From positions 1 through 64,000 of the forward strand of contig JABAQT010000021.1 of assembly GCA_019187195.1 (NCBI GenBank): 64,000 nt of DNA, written 5' to 3'. Shown one piece after another: positions 42,920 through 52,246 of this stretch (positions are counted from its first letter, which is position 1; the number at the start of each line of letters is the position of its first letter). The notes below the pieces were generated by a model that was not told the origin of the DNA, did no database searches, and worked only from the letters and a program-made list of their open reading frames with translations. The stretch comes from Bryobacteraceae bacterium (lineage in GTDB: Bacteria > Acidobacteriota > Terriglobia > Bryobacterales > Bryobacteraceae). Both the position numbers and the translations under genes were made by a program.

Positions 42920-45505
42920 ATGAGCGGTGAGCCCTCGACGCCGCTCATGCGGCAATATCATTCCCTCAAACAGCAGGTCCCCGGAGCCCTGCTCATGTTC
43001 CGTCTCGGCGACTTCTACGAGTTGTTCTACGATGACGCCGTCACCGCCGCGCGAGAACTGGAAATCACCCTGACCAGCCGCAATAAGGAAAAGGGCCAGC
43101 CCATTCCCATGTGTGGCGTGCCGCATCACTCCGCCGAATCCTACCTCGCCCGGCTCATCCAGAAAGGCTACCGCGTCGCCATCTGCGAACAGATGGAAGA
43201 TCCGCGCTTCACCAAAAAGCTGGTGAAGCGCGAAATCGCGCGCGTCGTCACTCCAGGCGCCACCACCGAATCCGGGGTCCTCCGCCCCAAGGAGAACAAC
43301 TACCTCGCGGCCTCGCTCACAGACCGCGAAACAGCCGGACTGGCTTATGTCGATCTCTCGACCGGCGAGTTCCGCGCCACCGAACTCGACGCCACCGGCC
43401 TCCCCGCCGCCCTCGATGCTCTCAACCCCAAGGAGATCCTTTTCCCCTCCTCCTCCCCTCCACCCTCTCCCGCCGGAAAGACCTGTCTCACCCCGCTCGA
43501 CGATTGGATCTTCGGCTTCGACCACGCGCAACGCTCCCTCGAGGAGCACTTCCATCTCATGAGCCTCGATGGCTGCGGCCTCGCCTCCCACCCCCTCGCC
43601 ACCGGAGCCGCCGCCGCCATCCTTCACTACGCGCGCGAAACTCAGAAATCCACCCTCGGCCATCTCGACCGCCCCACCTGGTTTGACCGTTCCGATTCGC
43701 TCATCCTCGACGCCGCCACCGTCCGCAATCTCGAACTCCTCGAGCCGCTCTTCGCCGATGGCTTGAAGGAAGGCACTCTCATCCATGTCCTCGATGAGAC
43801 TCTAACCAGCATGGGCGCCCGTTTGCTGCGCCGCCGCCTGCTGCGGCCCGCCCTCCAACTGCCCGAGATCGAAGCCCGCCTCGATTCCGTCCAGACGCTG
43901 CTCGCCTCGAGCATCGAACGCGGCGAACTCCGCAAAATCCTCGGCTCCATTCTCGATCTCGAGCGCCTCCTCTCGAAGGTAACCCTGGGAACGGCGAGCC
44001 CCAGGGAATTGCGCGCCCTCGGCGTCTCCCTCTCCGCCATCCCGTCCCTCCGGCAGGTCTGTGCTCCGTTCTCCGGTCTGCTCGCCGATATCGCCGCGCG
44101 CCTCGACGGCGTGGACGAAGTCCGCGACGCCATCCTCAACGCCATCGCCGCCGAACCTCCTGTCTCCCTCGCCGCCGGCGGAGTCATCCGCGAGGGCTTC
44201 GACACCGCCCTTGACGAACTGCGCGATATCTCCCGCAACAGCAAACAGTACATCGCCCGCATCGAACTGCGCGAACGCGCCCGCACCGGCATCGCCTCCC
44301 TCAAGGTGCGCTTCAACAACGTCTTCGGCTACTACATCGAGATCTCGAAGGCGAACCTCCCTCTCGCCCCGCCCGACTATGAGCGCAAACAGACCCTCGT
44401 CAACGCCGAGCGCTTCAGCACGCCCGAACTCAAGCAACTCGAAGTCAAGATCCTCGAAGCCGAGGAGCGCATCCTCGCCATCGAGCGCGAACTCTTCTCC
44501 CGCCTGCGCTCTCTTGCCGCCGCCGAAGCGGCTCGCATTCGTCTCACCGCCGCCGCCGTCGCCGAACTCGATGTCGCCGCCGCCCTCGCCCAGGTTGCCG
44601 CGGAAAACCGCTACTGCCGCCCGAAGTTTTCCCCCGGCGGCATCCTGCATGCCGTCGCCGTCCGTCATCCCGTCATTGAAAAACTGGCCTCCCGCGACGC
44701 CTCGCGCTTCATCCCCAACGACGTCTACCTCGACCCGTCCGGCAAATTCATCGCCGTCATCACCGGACCCAACATGGGAGGTAAATCGACCTATCTCCGC
44801 CAGTGTGCTCTCCTCATCATCCTCGCGCAGATGGGGTCCTTCGTCCCCGCCGAATCCGCCACCCTCCCTCTCACCGACCGTGTGTTTACCCGCGTTGGAG
44901 CCTCCGACAACCTCGCCCGCGGCCGTTCCACGTTCATGGTCGAAATGACCGAAACCGCCGCCATTCTCAACACCGCCACCCCCACCAGCTTCATCGTCCT
45001 CGATGAGGTCGGCCGCGGCACGGCAACCTTCGACGGCATGTCGCTCGCCTGGGCCGTCATCGAGCACCTCCACGGCCGCATCCGCGCCAAGACCCTCTTT
45101 GCTACTCACTACCACGAGTTGACCGAACTGTCCGATCAACTCGAAGGCGTCACCAACCTGCAAGTCGCCGTAAAGGAATCCGGCGATCAGATCGTTTTCC
45201 TCCGCAAGGTGCGGCCCGGCGCGGCCGATAAGAGCTACGGGATCGAAGTGGCCCGTCTCGCCGCCTTGCCCCCATCCGTCATCACGAGAGCCCGGGAAAT
45301 TCTCGCCTTGCACGAGAAAACAGAACATCAGATGAGTGATGAACTCAGCCCCAAAACCCGCCGCTCCCCCATCCAGATTCAGCTCTTCGAGCCCGTCAAC
45401 CACCAGATCGCCGATCGCATCAGGGGCCTCAATCTCGATCAGACCCGTCCCATCGAGGCGCTTCAGCTTCTCGCCGATCTGCAGAAGGAGTTGAAGGGGC
45501 TTTGA
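42920..45505 (+). CDS. mutS: DNA mismatch repair protein MutS
   Basis: 861-residue mismatch-recognition ATPase. N-terminal mismatch-binding motif DFYELFYDDA contains the Phe-x-Glu pair (Phe32, Glu34). Later motifs: FNNVFGYYIEISKANLPLAPPDYERKQTL in the clamp, Walker A GPNMGGKST near 616-624, TRVGASDNLARGRSTFMVEM, Walker B IVLDEVGRGTATFDG and ATHYHEL. C-terminal region has a QLFEP element before a helix-turn-helix. Full length for MutS1, no Smr domain. mutL is not in the window. It is coupled to anmK through a TTGA overlap. Confidence 0.96.
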   Translation: MSGEPSTPLMRQYHSLKQQVPGALLMFRLGDFYELFYDDAVTAARELEITLTSRNKEKGQPIPMCGVPHHSAESYLARLIQKGYRVAICEQMEDPRFTKKLVKREIARVVTPGATTESGVLRPKENNYLAASLTDRETAGLAYVDLSTGEFRATELDATGLPAALDALNPKEILFPSSSPPPSPAGKTCLTPLDDWIFGFDHAQRSLEEHFHLMSLDGCGLASHPLATGAAAAILHYARETQKSTLGHLDRPTWFDRSDSLILDAATVRNLELLEPLFADGLKEGTLIHVLDETLTSMGARLLRRRLLRPALQLPEIEARLDSVQTLLASSIERGELRKILGSILDLERLLSKVTLGTASPRELRALGVSLSAIPSLRQVCAPFSGLLADIAARLDGVDEVRDAILNAIAAEPPVSLAAGGVIREGFDTALDELRDISRNSKQYIARIELRERARTGIASLKVRFNNVFGYYIEISKANLPLAPPDYERKQTLVNAERFSTPELKQLEVKILEAEERILAIERELFSRLRSLAAAEAARIRLTAAAVAELDVAAALAQVAAENRYCRPKFSPGGILHAVAVRHPVIEKLASRDASRFIPNDVYLDPSGKFIAVITGPNMGGKSTYLRQCALLIILAQMGSFVPAESATLPLTDRVFTRVGASDNLARGRSTFMVEMTETAAILNTATPTSFIVLDEVGRGTATFDGMSLAWAVIEHLHGRIRAKTLFATHYHELTELSDQLEGVTNLQVAVKESGDQIVFLRKVRPGAADKSYGIEVARLAALPPSVITRAREILALHEKTEHQMSDELSPKTRRSPIQIQLFEPVNHQIADRIRGLNLDQTRPIEALQLLADLQKELKGL

Positions 45506-46677
45506 TCGTCGCAGGCATCATGAGCGGTACCTCTCTCGATGGCATCGACGTGGCCATCGTCGAGATCACCGGCGAGGGGTGGAACAAGAAGGTAAAGACT
45601 CTCGCGCATTCCACCACCCCTTACCCCCGGGCCGTCCGCGAAGCCCTGCTCGCCGTTTCCAACGCCGGCACGCACACCGCCCAGATCGGCATGCTCGGCT
45701 TTCTCCTCCCCGAACTCTACGCCAAGGCCGTTCGCGGCCTCTGCCTGAAGGCCAAAATCCCCTTGCATTCCCTGCAGCTTGTGGGCTGCCACGGCCAGAC
45801 TATCCTCCACATCGCCGAGCCTGTGCGCTTCCTCGGCCATCGCCTCCGCTGCACCCTCCAGATCGGCGACGGCAGCGTCCTCGCCGAACGCCTCTCCGTC
45901 CCCGTCGTCTCTGATTTCCGCCCGCGGGACATGGCCGCCGGAGGGCAGGGAGCTCCGCTGGTACCCTACGCCGACTACCTTCTGCTCCGTCATCGCAAAC
46001 GCGGCCGCGTCGCCCTCAACATCGGCGGCATCGCCAATCTCACCGCCATCCCCCCTTCCGCTCCGCCTTCGAAAGTCATCGCGTTCGACACCGGCCCGGG
46101 AAACATGGTGATGGATCAACTGGTCAGCCTCCACACGCGCGGTTCGCGCCGCTATGACCGCGATGGCGTCATCGCCCGCAAGGGCAGGATCAGCCGCTGG
46201 CTTCTGCGCATTCTGCTGCGCGACCCCTTCTTCCGCAAGCAACCCCCGAAAAGCGCCGGCCGCGAGGAATACGGCGGCGAGTTCGTCGAACACCTCGTTA
46301 GCACGCGCCTGCCCATGGAGGATCTCATCGCCACCGCCGGAGCCCTCACCGCTTCCACCATCGCACTCGGAATCCGCCGCCACGTCATGCCCGTCATGCC
46401 GGTCCACGACCTCGTCATCTCCGGCGGAGGCATCCACAACCGTTTCGTCCTCAATCTTCTCGCATCGGAACTCCCCAACGTCTCCATCCACTCGAGCGCC
46501 GAGTTCGGCGTCGGCGCCGGGGCCAAGGAGGCCATCGCCTTTGCTCTCCTCGCCCACGAGACCTGGCACGGGCGTCCCTCCAACATCCCCTCCGCCACCG
46601 GGGCCTCTCACCTCGCCGTTCTGGGCAAGATCAGCCCCGGTCCTCCACAAGGAAACCGTCGCGCGAAATCAATATAA
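45502..46677 (+). CDS. anmK: Anhydro-N-acetylmuramic acid kinase
   Basis: Phosphorylates 1,6-anhydroMurNAc during recycling of cell-wall fragments in the cytosol. 391 residues, usual length. IMSGTSLDGIDVAIVE at the N-terminus, GCHGQTILH, TLQIGDGSVLAE, NIGGIANLT, FDTGPGNMVMD and SGGGIHNRFV follow the ASKHA-fold order of AnmK. Start is TTG at 45502, whose last base pairs with the mutS stop in a TTGA overlap. Murein recycling partners are not adjacent. Confidence 0.92.
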   Translation: MIVAGIMSGTSLDGIDVAIVEITGEGWNKKVKTLAHSTTPYPRAVREALLAVSNAGTHTAQIGMLGFLLPELYAKAVRGLCLKAKIPLHSLQLVGCHGQTILHIAEPVRFLGHRLRCTLQIGDGSVLAERLSVPVVSDFRPRDMAAGGQGAPLVPYADYLLLRHRKRGRVALNIGGIANLTAIPPSAPPSKVIAFDTGPGNMVMDQLVSLHTRGSRRYDRDGVIARKGRISRWLLRILLRDPFFRKQPPKSAGREEYGGEFVEHLVSTRLPMEDLIATAGALTASTIALGIRRHVMPVMPVHDLVISGGGIHNRFVLNLLASELPNVSIHSSAEFGVGAGAKEAIAFALLAHETWHGRPSNIPSATGASHLAVLGKISPGPPQGNRRAKSI

Positions 46678-46701
46678 TTGTGTGACCGGGGCGGGATGAT
46701 T

Positions 46702-47268
46702 ATGGGAAACAAGGAAAAGGTGTTGCCGCCCGGGCAGCGAAAGCAACTGCTCGAAACGCTGAAAGCCCGTTTCGAGGCGAACACGAGCCGTCATCCAGGG
46801 CTCGATTGGCCGCCCATTCAAACAAGGATCGAGGCGAATGCCGGAAAACTATGGTCGCTTCATGAAATGGAGCGAACCGGCGGAGAACCGGACGTTATTC
46901 GCCACGATTCAGAGACGGACGAGTATGTCTTTTGCGACTGCTCGCCGGAATCCCCGAAAGGCCGTCGAAGCCTCTGCTACGACCGTGAAGCGCTGGAATC
47001 AAGAAAAGAGGCCAAACCCAAAGATAGCGCCGTCGATATGGCGGCCGCGCTGGGCATCCACATCCTGACCGAAGAGCAGTACCGGGAGTTGCAGACACTC
47101 GGCAATTTCGACACGAAAACGTCGAGTTGGGTGAAGACCCCGCCCGCCATCAGAAAACTCGGCGGAGCCCTGTTTTGTGACCGCCGCTACGGCGCCGTTT
47201 TCCTCTATCACAATGGGGCTGAATCCTACTATGCCGCCAGGGGGTTCCGCGGCTCCCTCAGGGTCTGA
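46702..47268 (+). CDS. DUF4256 family protein
   Basis: A 188-residue cytosolic protein matching the DUF4256 family: LLETLKARFEANTSRHPGLDW, KLWSLHEMERTGGEPDVI, DCSPESPKGRRSLCYDREALESRKE, NFDTKTSSWVKTP, GALFCDRRYGAVFLYHNGAES and YYAARGFRGSLRV at the end. The function of the family is not known. ATGs exist at 46696 and 46702; the second gives the N-terminus seen in relatives and leaves GGCGGG as a spaced ribosome-binding site. The family is widespread in Firmicutes and Bacteroidetes, so transfer is possible. It converges on msrP. Confidence 0.85.
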   Translation: MGNKEKVLPPGQRKQLLETLKARFEANTSRHPGLDWPPIQTRIEANAGKLWSLHEMERTGGEPDVIRHDSETDEYVFCDCSPESPKGRRSLCYDREALESRKEAKPKDSAVDMAAALGIHILTEEQYRELQTLGNFDTKTSSWVKTPPAIRKLGGALFCDRRYGAVFLYHNGAESYYAARGFRGSLRV

Positions 47269-47288
47269 GTGAGCCGCGTGGGACGGCC

Positions 47289-48221
47289 CTAGAACTCCTT
47301 GCCGTTGTAAAGCCCGGCCACGTACTTCTCGTATCCGTTGTAAAGCAGCGTCGGCCTCCGTTCCATGGTCGGAATTACCTTCTCGTTCGCCTGCGACCAA
47401 CGCGGATGCGGCTTGTGCGGATTGACGTTCGAATAGAACCCGTATTCACTCGATTGCAGCTTGTTCCAGAACGTGGGCGGCTCCTTCGTTACAAACTCGA
47501 TCTTCACAATCGACTTCGGACTCTTATAGCCGTACTTCCACGGCGTCACAATGCGCACCGGAGCTCCATTCTGTTTGGGCAGCGGCTTCCCGTACAGCCC
47601 CGTCACCATCATCGTAAGCGGGTTCATCGCCTCGTCCATCCGCAGTCCTTCAAAATAGGGCCACGGATACCACGGCGTGGTTCGCATCCCCGGCATCTCC
47701 TTCGACCGGCTCGCGCTCCAGAAGCGCACATACTTCGCTTCCGCCTTCGGCTCCACTGCTTTCACGAGATTCGAAAACGGAAACCCCGTCCATGGCACCG
47801 CCATCGACCATGCTTCCACGCACCGCATCCGGTAAAGCCGCTCCTCGATCGGGAACATGTTCAACAGGTCGTCCACATCAAACGTCCTCGGCTTGTGGAC
47901 CAGTCCCGTCACTTCCATCTTCCATGGGCTGATGACGAACGCTCCCACCTTGTCCTTCACCGCCTGTTTGTCCTGCGGGTCGAATTCGTAAAAATTGTTG
48001 TAGCCCGTCGCCGCCCATTCCTCGGTGATGGGACGGTCCAGGGTGAATTCCGGATTGCGCCGCGCCGGATACGGCGCTCTCTTAGCCTCGGCTGCCGCCG
48101 CCAGCCCCTCCAATCCGAGAAATCCAGCGCCCAGCAGGATGTCCCGCCGGCGGAAATACACGCTCTCCGGCGTCGCCTCGCATTCGGGAATTTCCCAGCC
48201 CTTACGTTTCCTGATCAGCAT
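47289..48221 (-). CDS. msrP: Periplasmic methionine sulfoxide reductase catalytic subunit
   Basis: Molybdopterin enzyme that repairs oxidised Met in periplasmic proteins. 310 residues. ATPESVYFRRRDILLGAGFLG is a Tat signal; the Mo ligand is Cys134 in RMRCVEAWSM; WTGFPFSNLVKAVEP, MRTTPWYPWPYFEGLRMDEA, NGAPVRIVTPWKYGYKSPKSI and FYSNVNPHKPHPRWSQANE are diagnostic. Electrons usually come from the haem membrane protein MsrQ, which is not next to it here. AAGGG lies upstream of the ATG. Confidence 0.93.
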   Translation of the reverse strand: MLIRKRKGWEIPECEATPESVYFRRRDILLGAGFLGLEGLAAAAEAKRAPYPARRNPEFTLDRPITEEWAATGYNNFYEFDPQDKQAVKDKVGAFVISPWKMEVTGLVHKPRTFDVDDLLNMFPIEERLYRMRCVEAWSMAVPWTGFPFSNLVKAVEPKAEAKYVRFWSASRSKEMPGMRTTPWYPWPYFEGLRMDEAMNPLTMMVTGLYGKPLPKQNGAPVRIVTPWKYGYKSPKSIVKIEFVTKEPPTFWNKLQSSEYGFYSNVNPHKPHPRWSQANEKVIPTMERRPTLLYNGYEKYVAGLYNGKEF

Positions 48222-48319
48222 CCTTCAGCCCTTTCGCGGTCGGAGTCCCTCTGTTTTCATCCTACTCTCCGCCGCGAGACTCCGCCATCCCGATGCCGAT
48301 GCTAACGTCTATCCCCGAA

Positions 48320-50617
48320 TCACTGCACGGCCAGCAGCACCGTGTTGCTCTCTCTTCCGTTGATCCGCAGCCGCACGCGCGCTCCGCCGTTCTCTGCCTG
48401 CACATCCTCCGGCAGCGCGAATCGCGCCATCGCCGTCCCTATCTGACCCGGTACGCCACCCGCCCAGACCGCCTGCACAACCGCGTCTCCCACCAGCACT
48501 TCCACCGTATCCGCCAGCGGGTAGGGAGGGTTCTCCGGAAGCGGAAACCCATCCGGGGCGATCCGGTCATATGGCCCGAATCCCGTGCCGTACAACGTCA
48601 CCGTCTCCCCCGCCTTGGCGGGCGTCGAGGGATCAACATCGCTCCCATCGTCATGCGAGGCCGCCGCGAAATACTTGTCATCCACCTTCTTCTGGAATAG
48701 TCCCGGCGCGTTCCTCGCGACTCGCATCGCCGTCACCGTCTCCGGATAGCTGTCCCACTTGACCGCCAGCTTATAATCCCCCTCCGCCAGATCGCCGGGA
48801 ACCTGGATGTTGATCTGCTCCGGCGAGACGAATACCAGCGGCATATACCTGTTCTGCAACCGGACGGTCACCCCCTGAATCGTCTGCGCCAGCGGATTTG
48901 ACGGCCCCACTTCATAACCGCCTGACAGGTTCACTCCCAGAATCGACGCGATCGATCCGGGAGCCACCACCACATCCGGCGTCTCTCCGGCGGCGTTCCT
49001 CACCCCCGCCTCCTCCGTGTACGGCGCGATATCCAACAGCGCGCGCACCACCCGCGGCACGCTCATCACCACTGTCCCCGACCGGTAACTCCCGGTCAGG
49101 TCTCCATCCCATCGCTTGAACCGGTATCCTTTGGCAACCTCCGCCGTCACCGTCACCGCCGTGTTCGTCTCATAGAACCGGTCCGCCGATTCCGGCGCCG
49201 CTTGCAACACCGCCCCGCTCCCCGGATCCGCCACCGCCGTCAGCCGGAACATGTTCTTGAAATTCGCCACCAGTTTCGTTTCCCCGCTCGCCGGTATCGT
49301 GTATGCCCTGTTCCGGCTGCCCTCGTCCGACCACGCAACGAAGTCAAACCGGCTGTCATCGGAAATCGGCACCGACTCCGGAGCCGCCAACAGGATCTGC
49401 TCCCCTTCCGCCCCCTCGGCCGAACACGTCCCGCGGCACTCCTTCCCGTTCACTTCCACCGGCAACCCCGGCGGGTTCGTCGAAATGATCACCTTGTTCC
49501 GCGGTTCGAAGTTCGCAATCAACCGGAACCCCGTCCGCACATGGCTGTCCAGAATCGTTATCTGCTGCTCGGCCGGTCCTCCGTTCGACCATCCCGTGAA
49601 CACCCACTTGCGCCCTTTCGCGTCCACCTGCTCCGCTGGAGCCGAGACCTGGTACTGCATCCCCACGCCCCATACGAAGTTGTAAGCCGGCCAGTTTTCC
49701 CGTCCTTCAACCTTCAGCTTCAACCCCACCGGGTTCGTCACAAAGCTTACTCGCGCCCCGCGCACGAACCGCGCCGTAATGCTTTCCGGCACGTTCGACC
49801 GGTCCACTGTGTACACCGCATTCTGCCCGCCTCCGTTGCTCCATTGCTTGAATACCCACAGCGCGTCCCCGTTCAGAATCTCGGCCTGCGGTGAAACCGC
49901 CCCCAACACGTGCTTGCTTCCCTGCGCCCAGTCAAGCTCCGCCGGCGCTTTCGTCGGCGTCCGGTCCGGAGCAACCATGAGCCCCGGCGGATCTGAATAG
50001 AGCGTCACCCGTTTGGCGCCCTCAAAGAAGTTGGCGAACGTGACCGGCCCTTTCATCATGTGTGTGTAGAACGGCGAGGTGGAGTTGTTTCCCGATGTCC
50101 CCCATCCCACAAACACAAACCCCGGATTCGGATATGCCTGCAATGTGATCGGCGTGTCCGCCGCCACCCACTGTTGCACATCGCTCGACGCCATCGCGCC
50201 CCCCACCGCTACCGTTCCCGGCGGACGGCAATTTCCCGTTTCCGCCGCGCAGGAGTAAAACAGAACCTGCAAGAGGTATTCCGTGGTAAACGAGGCCTTC
50301 ACATACGTCAACGACGTGTCCGCCGTTACCGTGATCACCTCCCCCGTCTGCGCCATCCCCCCGGTCGAATCCTGCCATGACGTGAACTTCCACCGTGTTC
50401 CCGGAAACACCATCTGGCTCTGTTCGATCGAAATGGTGTGCTTCGTCCCCGTAGGCCACAGGAACACTTGCGCGCTCTTGTAAGGAATCCCATCCACCCA
50501 AAAACGCAACCCGTTCGGATCCGTGTATATCTTTGTCGCGACTGTCTTGTTCTGCGCCGTGGCCGGAAGCACCATCCCCGCCAATAGGGATAGCGCGAAC
50601 AGAAGGTTCCTGCTCAT
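48320..50617 (-). CDS. Secreted InlB-type B-repeat protein with C-terminal TIGR03437-like domain
   Basis: 765 residues. Signal peptide MSRNLLFALSLLAGMVLPATAQ. Residues about 25-530 hold several divergent InlB B-repeats recognised by the recurring WxFTxW(S/Q)xG pattern (WKFTSWQDSTGG, WVFKQWSNGGG, WVFTGWSNGG, FDFVAWSDEGS, YRFKRWDGDLTG) separated by NPPGL/DPPGL motifs. The last ~220 residues (VRNAAGETPDVVVAPGSIASILG, FVSPEQINIQVP, VTLYGTGFGPYD, GVPGQIGTAMARFALP) match the C-terminal domain found in many Solibacter secreted proteins. Probably a surface or matrix protein. It follows the BlaI-type gene by 88 bp. Confidence 0.82.
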   Translation of the reverse strand: MSRNLLFALSLLAGMVLPATAQNKTVATKIYTDPNGLRFWVDGIPYKSAQVFLWPTGTKHTISIEQSQMVFPGTRWKFTSWQDSTGGMAQTGEVITVTADTSLTYVKASFTTEYLLQVLFYSCAAETGNCRPPGTVAVGGAMASSDVQQWVAADTPITLQAYPNPGFVFVGWGTSGNNSTSPFYTHMMKGPVTFANFFEGAKRVTLYSDPPGLMVAPDRTPTKAPAELDWAQGSKHVLGAVSPQAEILNGDALWVFKQWSNGGGQNAVYTVDRSNVPESITARFVRGARVSFVTNPVGLKLKVEGRENWPAYNFVWGVGMQYQVSAPAEQVDAKGRKWVFTGWSNGGPAEQQITILDSHVRTGFRLIANFEPRNKVIISTNPPGLPVEVNGKECRGTCSAEGAEGEQILLAAPESVPISDDSRFDFVAWSDEGSRNRAYTIPASGETKLVANFKNMFRLTAVADPGSGAVLQAAPESADRFYETNTAVTVTAEVAKGYRFKRWDGDLTGSYRSGTVVMSVPRVVRALLDIAPYTEEAGVRNAAGETPDVVVAPGSIASILGVNLSGGYEVGPSNPLAQTIQGVTVRLQNRYMPLVFVSPEQINIQVPGDLAEGDYKLAVKWDSYPETVTAMRVARNAPGLFQKKVDDKYFAAASHDDGSDVDPSTPAKAGETVTLYGTGFGPYDRIAPDGFPLPENPPYPLADTVEVLVGDAVVQAVWAGGVPGQIGTAMARFALPEDVQAENGGARVRLRINGRESNTVLLAVQ

Positions 50618-50705
50618 GCCCCTTCCATCGGCACGGCGAGAGAGACACTTTAGAGGGATCTTAGTCTTGGTTCCAGTACCCTCATCCGCCCCCGTCTACG
50701 ACCCG

Positions 50706-51092
50706 CTATAGCAGCGCCGCGTCCAGCCGCTCCTCCGCCCCTTCCACCGCCCCGGTCTTCCCTCCGTCCTTCCCGTTCACATACCGCGACAGCAACTGCT
50801 CGGATCCCTCGAACAAAGCCTCCGCCAACTCCTCGATCGCCTTCCGCCGCAACGTCTCCCGGTCGAGCAGCGGAGAGTAGATGAAGGCCCTCCCCGCCTT
50901 CCGCCGCGACACCCCGCCCTTCTTCACCAGCCGCTCGAGCAATGTCATCACGGTCGTGTACGCCAGTTTTCGCCGCGTCTCCAACCGCGCCTGCACCGCC
51001 CGCACATTCCCCTCGCCGATCGCCCACAGCGCCTTCAGACACTCCAACTCGAGCGGCGGTGGGATCTCCCTGGGCTGGCGCGGTTGCCGCAT
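50706..51092 (-). CDS. BlaI/MecI/CopY-type transcriptional repressor
   Basis: A 128-residue winged-helix regulator. LELECLKALWAIGEGNVRAVQARL and LAYTTVMTLLERLVKKGGVSRRKAGRAFIYSP are the usual DNA-binding region of the BlaI family, with the C-terminal helices forming the dimer domain. BlaI/MecI partners (BlaR1-type membrane sensors) are normally beside it; none is present, and no beta-lactamase or copper gene either. The start lies one base after the yhaM-like stop, so they are co-transcribed. Its targets cannot be told from here. Confidence 0.85.
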   Translation of the reverse strand: MRQPRQPREIPPPLELECLKALWAIGEGNVRAVQARLETRRKLAYTTVMTLLERLVKKGGVSRRKAGRAFIYSPLLDRETLRRKAIEELAEALFEGSEQLLSRYVNGKDGGKTGAVEGAEERLDAALL

Positions 51093-51093
51093 G

Positions 51094-52188
51094 TCATTCC
51101 TTCCCGTCCGGTTCCTTCAGCGCCTGTTTCAATCGCTCGGCGAACATCGACCCCGCGGCCGGCTTTCGCGGCTGCCCCTCCACTCGCGGACCCGCCTCCG
51201 TCCCCGAAACCGGCGCCGCCGGCCGTACCGTGGGCTGCAGATACTTCTCCTTCTTTAACACCTGCCGCTCGAGCGCCGGTGCGTAGCCCGTGAAAAAACC
51301 CTCGAGCGCCCGGTCCTTCTCGAGCGAATGCCGCATTGCTTCCATCTTCGAATCCAAATTATCAAGATGATGCAACAAAAGCGCCTCGGGGAAAAGGGGC
51401 TCCTTCGGCGATCCGAATTCCAACTGCCCGTGATGGCTCAGAATCATGTGCTCGAGCAGCGTCCGCAGCTTCGGCGGAAACTCCCCGATCTGCCGCGCCT
51501 TCTCATCGAGCATCCGCAGCCCGATGAACATGTGCCCCAACAGGTGCCCTTCCGTCGAATACCCGAAGCTGCGGTCATACGTCAACTCGTAAATCTTGCC
51601 GATATCGTGCAGCAGCACTCCCGTCATCAGCAGATCCACGTCCACCTTGTAGTGCTCCCCGCTGAAGCGCGCCAGCGCGCACATCGAAAGCACGTGCTCG
51701 ATCAGCCCTCCCAGATAGGCGTGGTGCATCGACTTCGCCGCCGGAGCCGTCCTGAACAGGCGCCCGATCTCGGCGTCATCCATGAATGCCTCGCACAGCG
51801 CCTTCAGGTGCGCGTTCCCGAACCCGCCTATAATCCGCCTCACCTCCGCGAACATCTCTTCCGGGTCCCGCGTCGAGGCCGGAAAATAATCCGCGAACTC
51901 CACCGCCCTCTCCTCGAGACGCTGCAGTTTCTGGACTGTCAACTGCAGCCGGTTCTGATGGATCTGCGCCAGCCCCCTCACCTTCACGAAATCGTCCCGC
52001 TCGAAGGTCTCCATCACCTCCTCGACGTTGTCCCACATCTTGGCGTCGACTTCGCCCGTACGGTCCCCCAGCACCAGGGAAAGGTACGGCTCGCCTGTCT
52101 TTTTCTGCCGGATGTCTTTGTGCCGCACCAGGAACATCGCCGTAATCACCTGGCCCGGCTGCAATTCCGCTACATAGGGAGATTTCAT
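51094..52188 (-). CDS. YhaM-type HD-domain 3'-5' exoribonuclease
   Basis: A 364-residue OB-fold plus HD protein. Residues about 8-100 form the OB nucleic-acid domain (ISLVLGDRTGEVDAKMWD-like strand pattern, VRGLAQIHQNRLQLTVQKL). The HD domain holds HHAYLGGLIEHVLSM, GVLLHDIGKIYEL and MILSHHGQLEFGSPKEP, with the metal-binding His/Asp set complete. The C-terminal ~50 residues are Pro/Lys-rich. Family members degrade RNA and single-stranded DNA. The gene sits 58 bp after the SurA-like gene and one base before blaI. Confidence 0.88.
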   Translation of the reverse strand: MKSPYVAELQPGQVITAMFLVRHKDIRQKKTGEPYLSLVLGDRTGEVDAKMWDNVEEVMETFERDDFVKVRGLAQIHQNRLQLTVQKLQRLEERAVEFADYFPASTRDPEEMFAEVRRIIGGFGNAHLKALCEAFMDDAEIGRLFRTAPAAKSMHHAYLGGLIEHVLSMCALARFSGEHYKVDVDLLMTGVLLHDIGKIYELTYDRSFGYSTEGHLLGHMFIGLRMLDEKARQIGEFPPKLRTLLEHMILSHHGQLEFGSPKEPLFPEALLLHHLDNLDSKMEAMRHSLEKDRALEGFFTGYAPALERQVLKKEKYLQPTVRPAAPVSGTEAGPRVEGQPRKPAAGSMFAERLKQALKEPDGKE

Positions 52189-52246
52189 GGACGCAATGAC
52201 TCGCGCACGGGCCCGGCCGTGCCTCGTCTTTCCTTCTTCTTTGCTC

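Noticed and set aside
43802..45403. Long minus frame opposite mutS
   Set aside because: Antisense to mutS; Gly/Asp/Glu-rich, no motifs.
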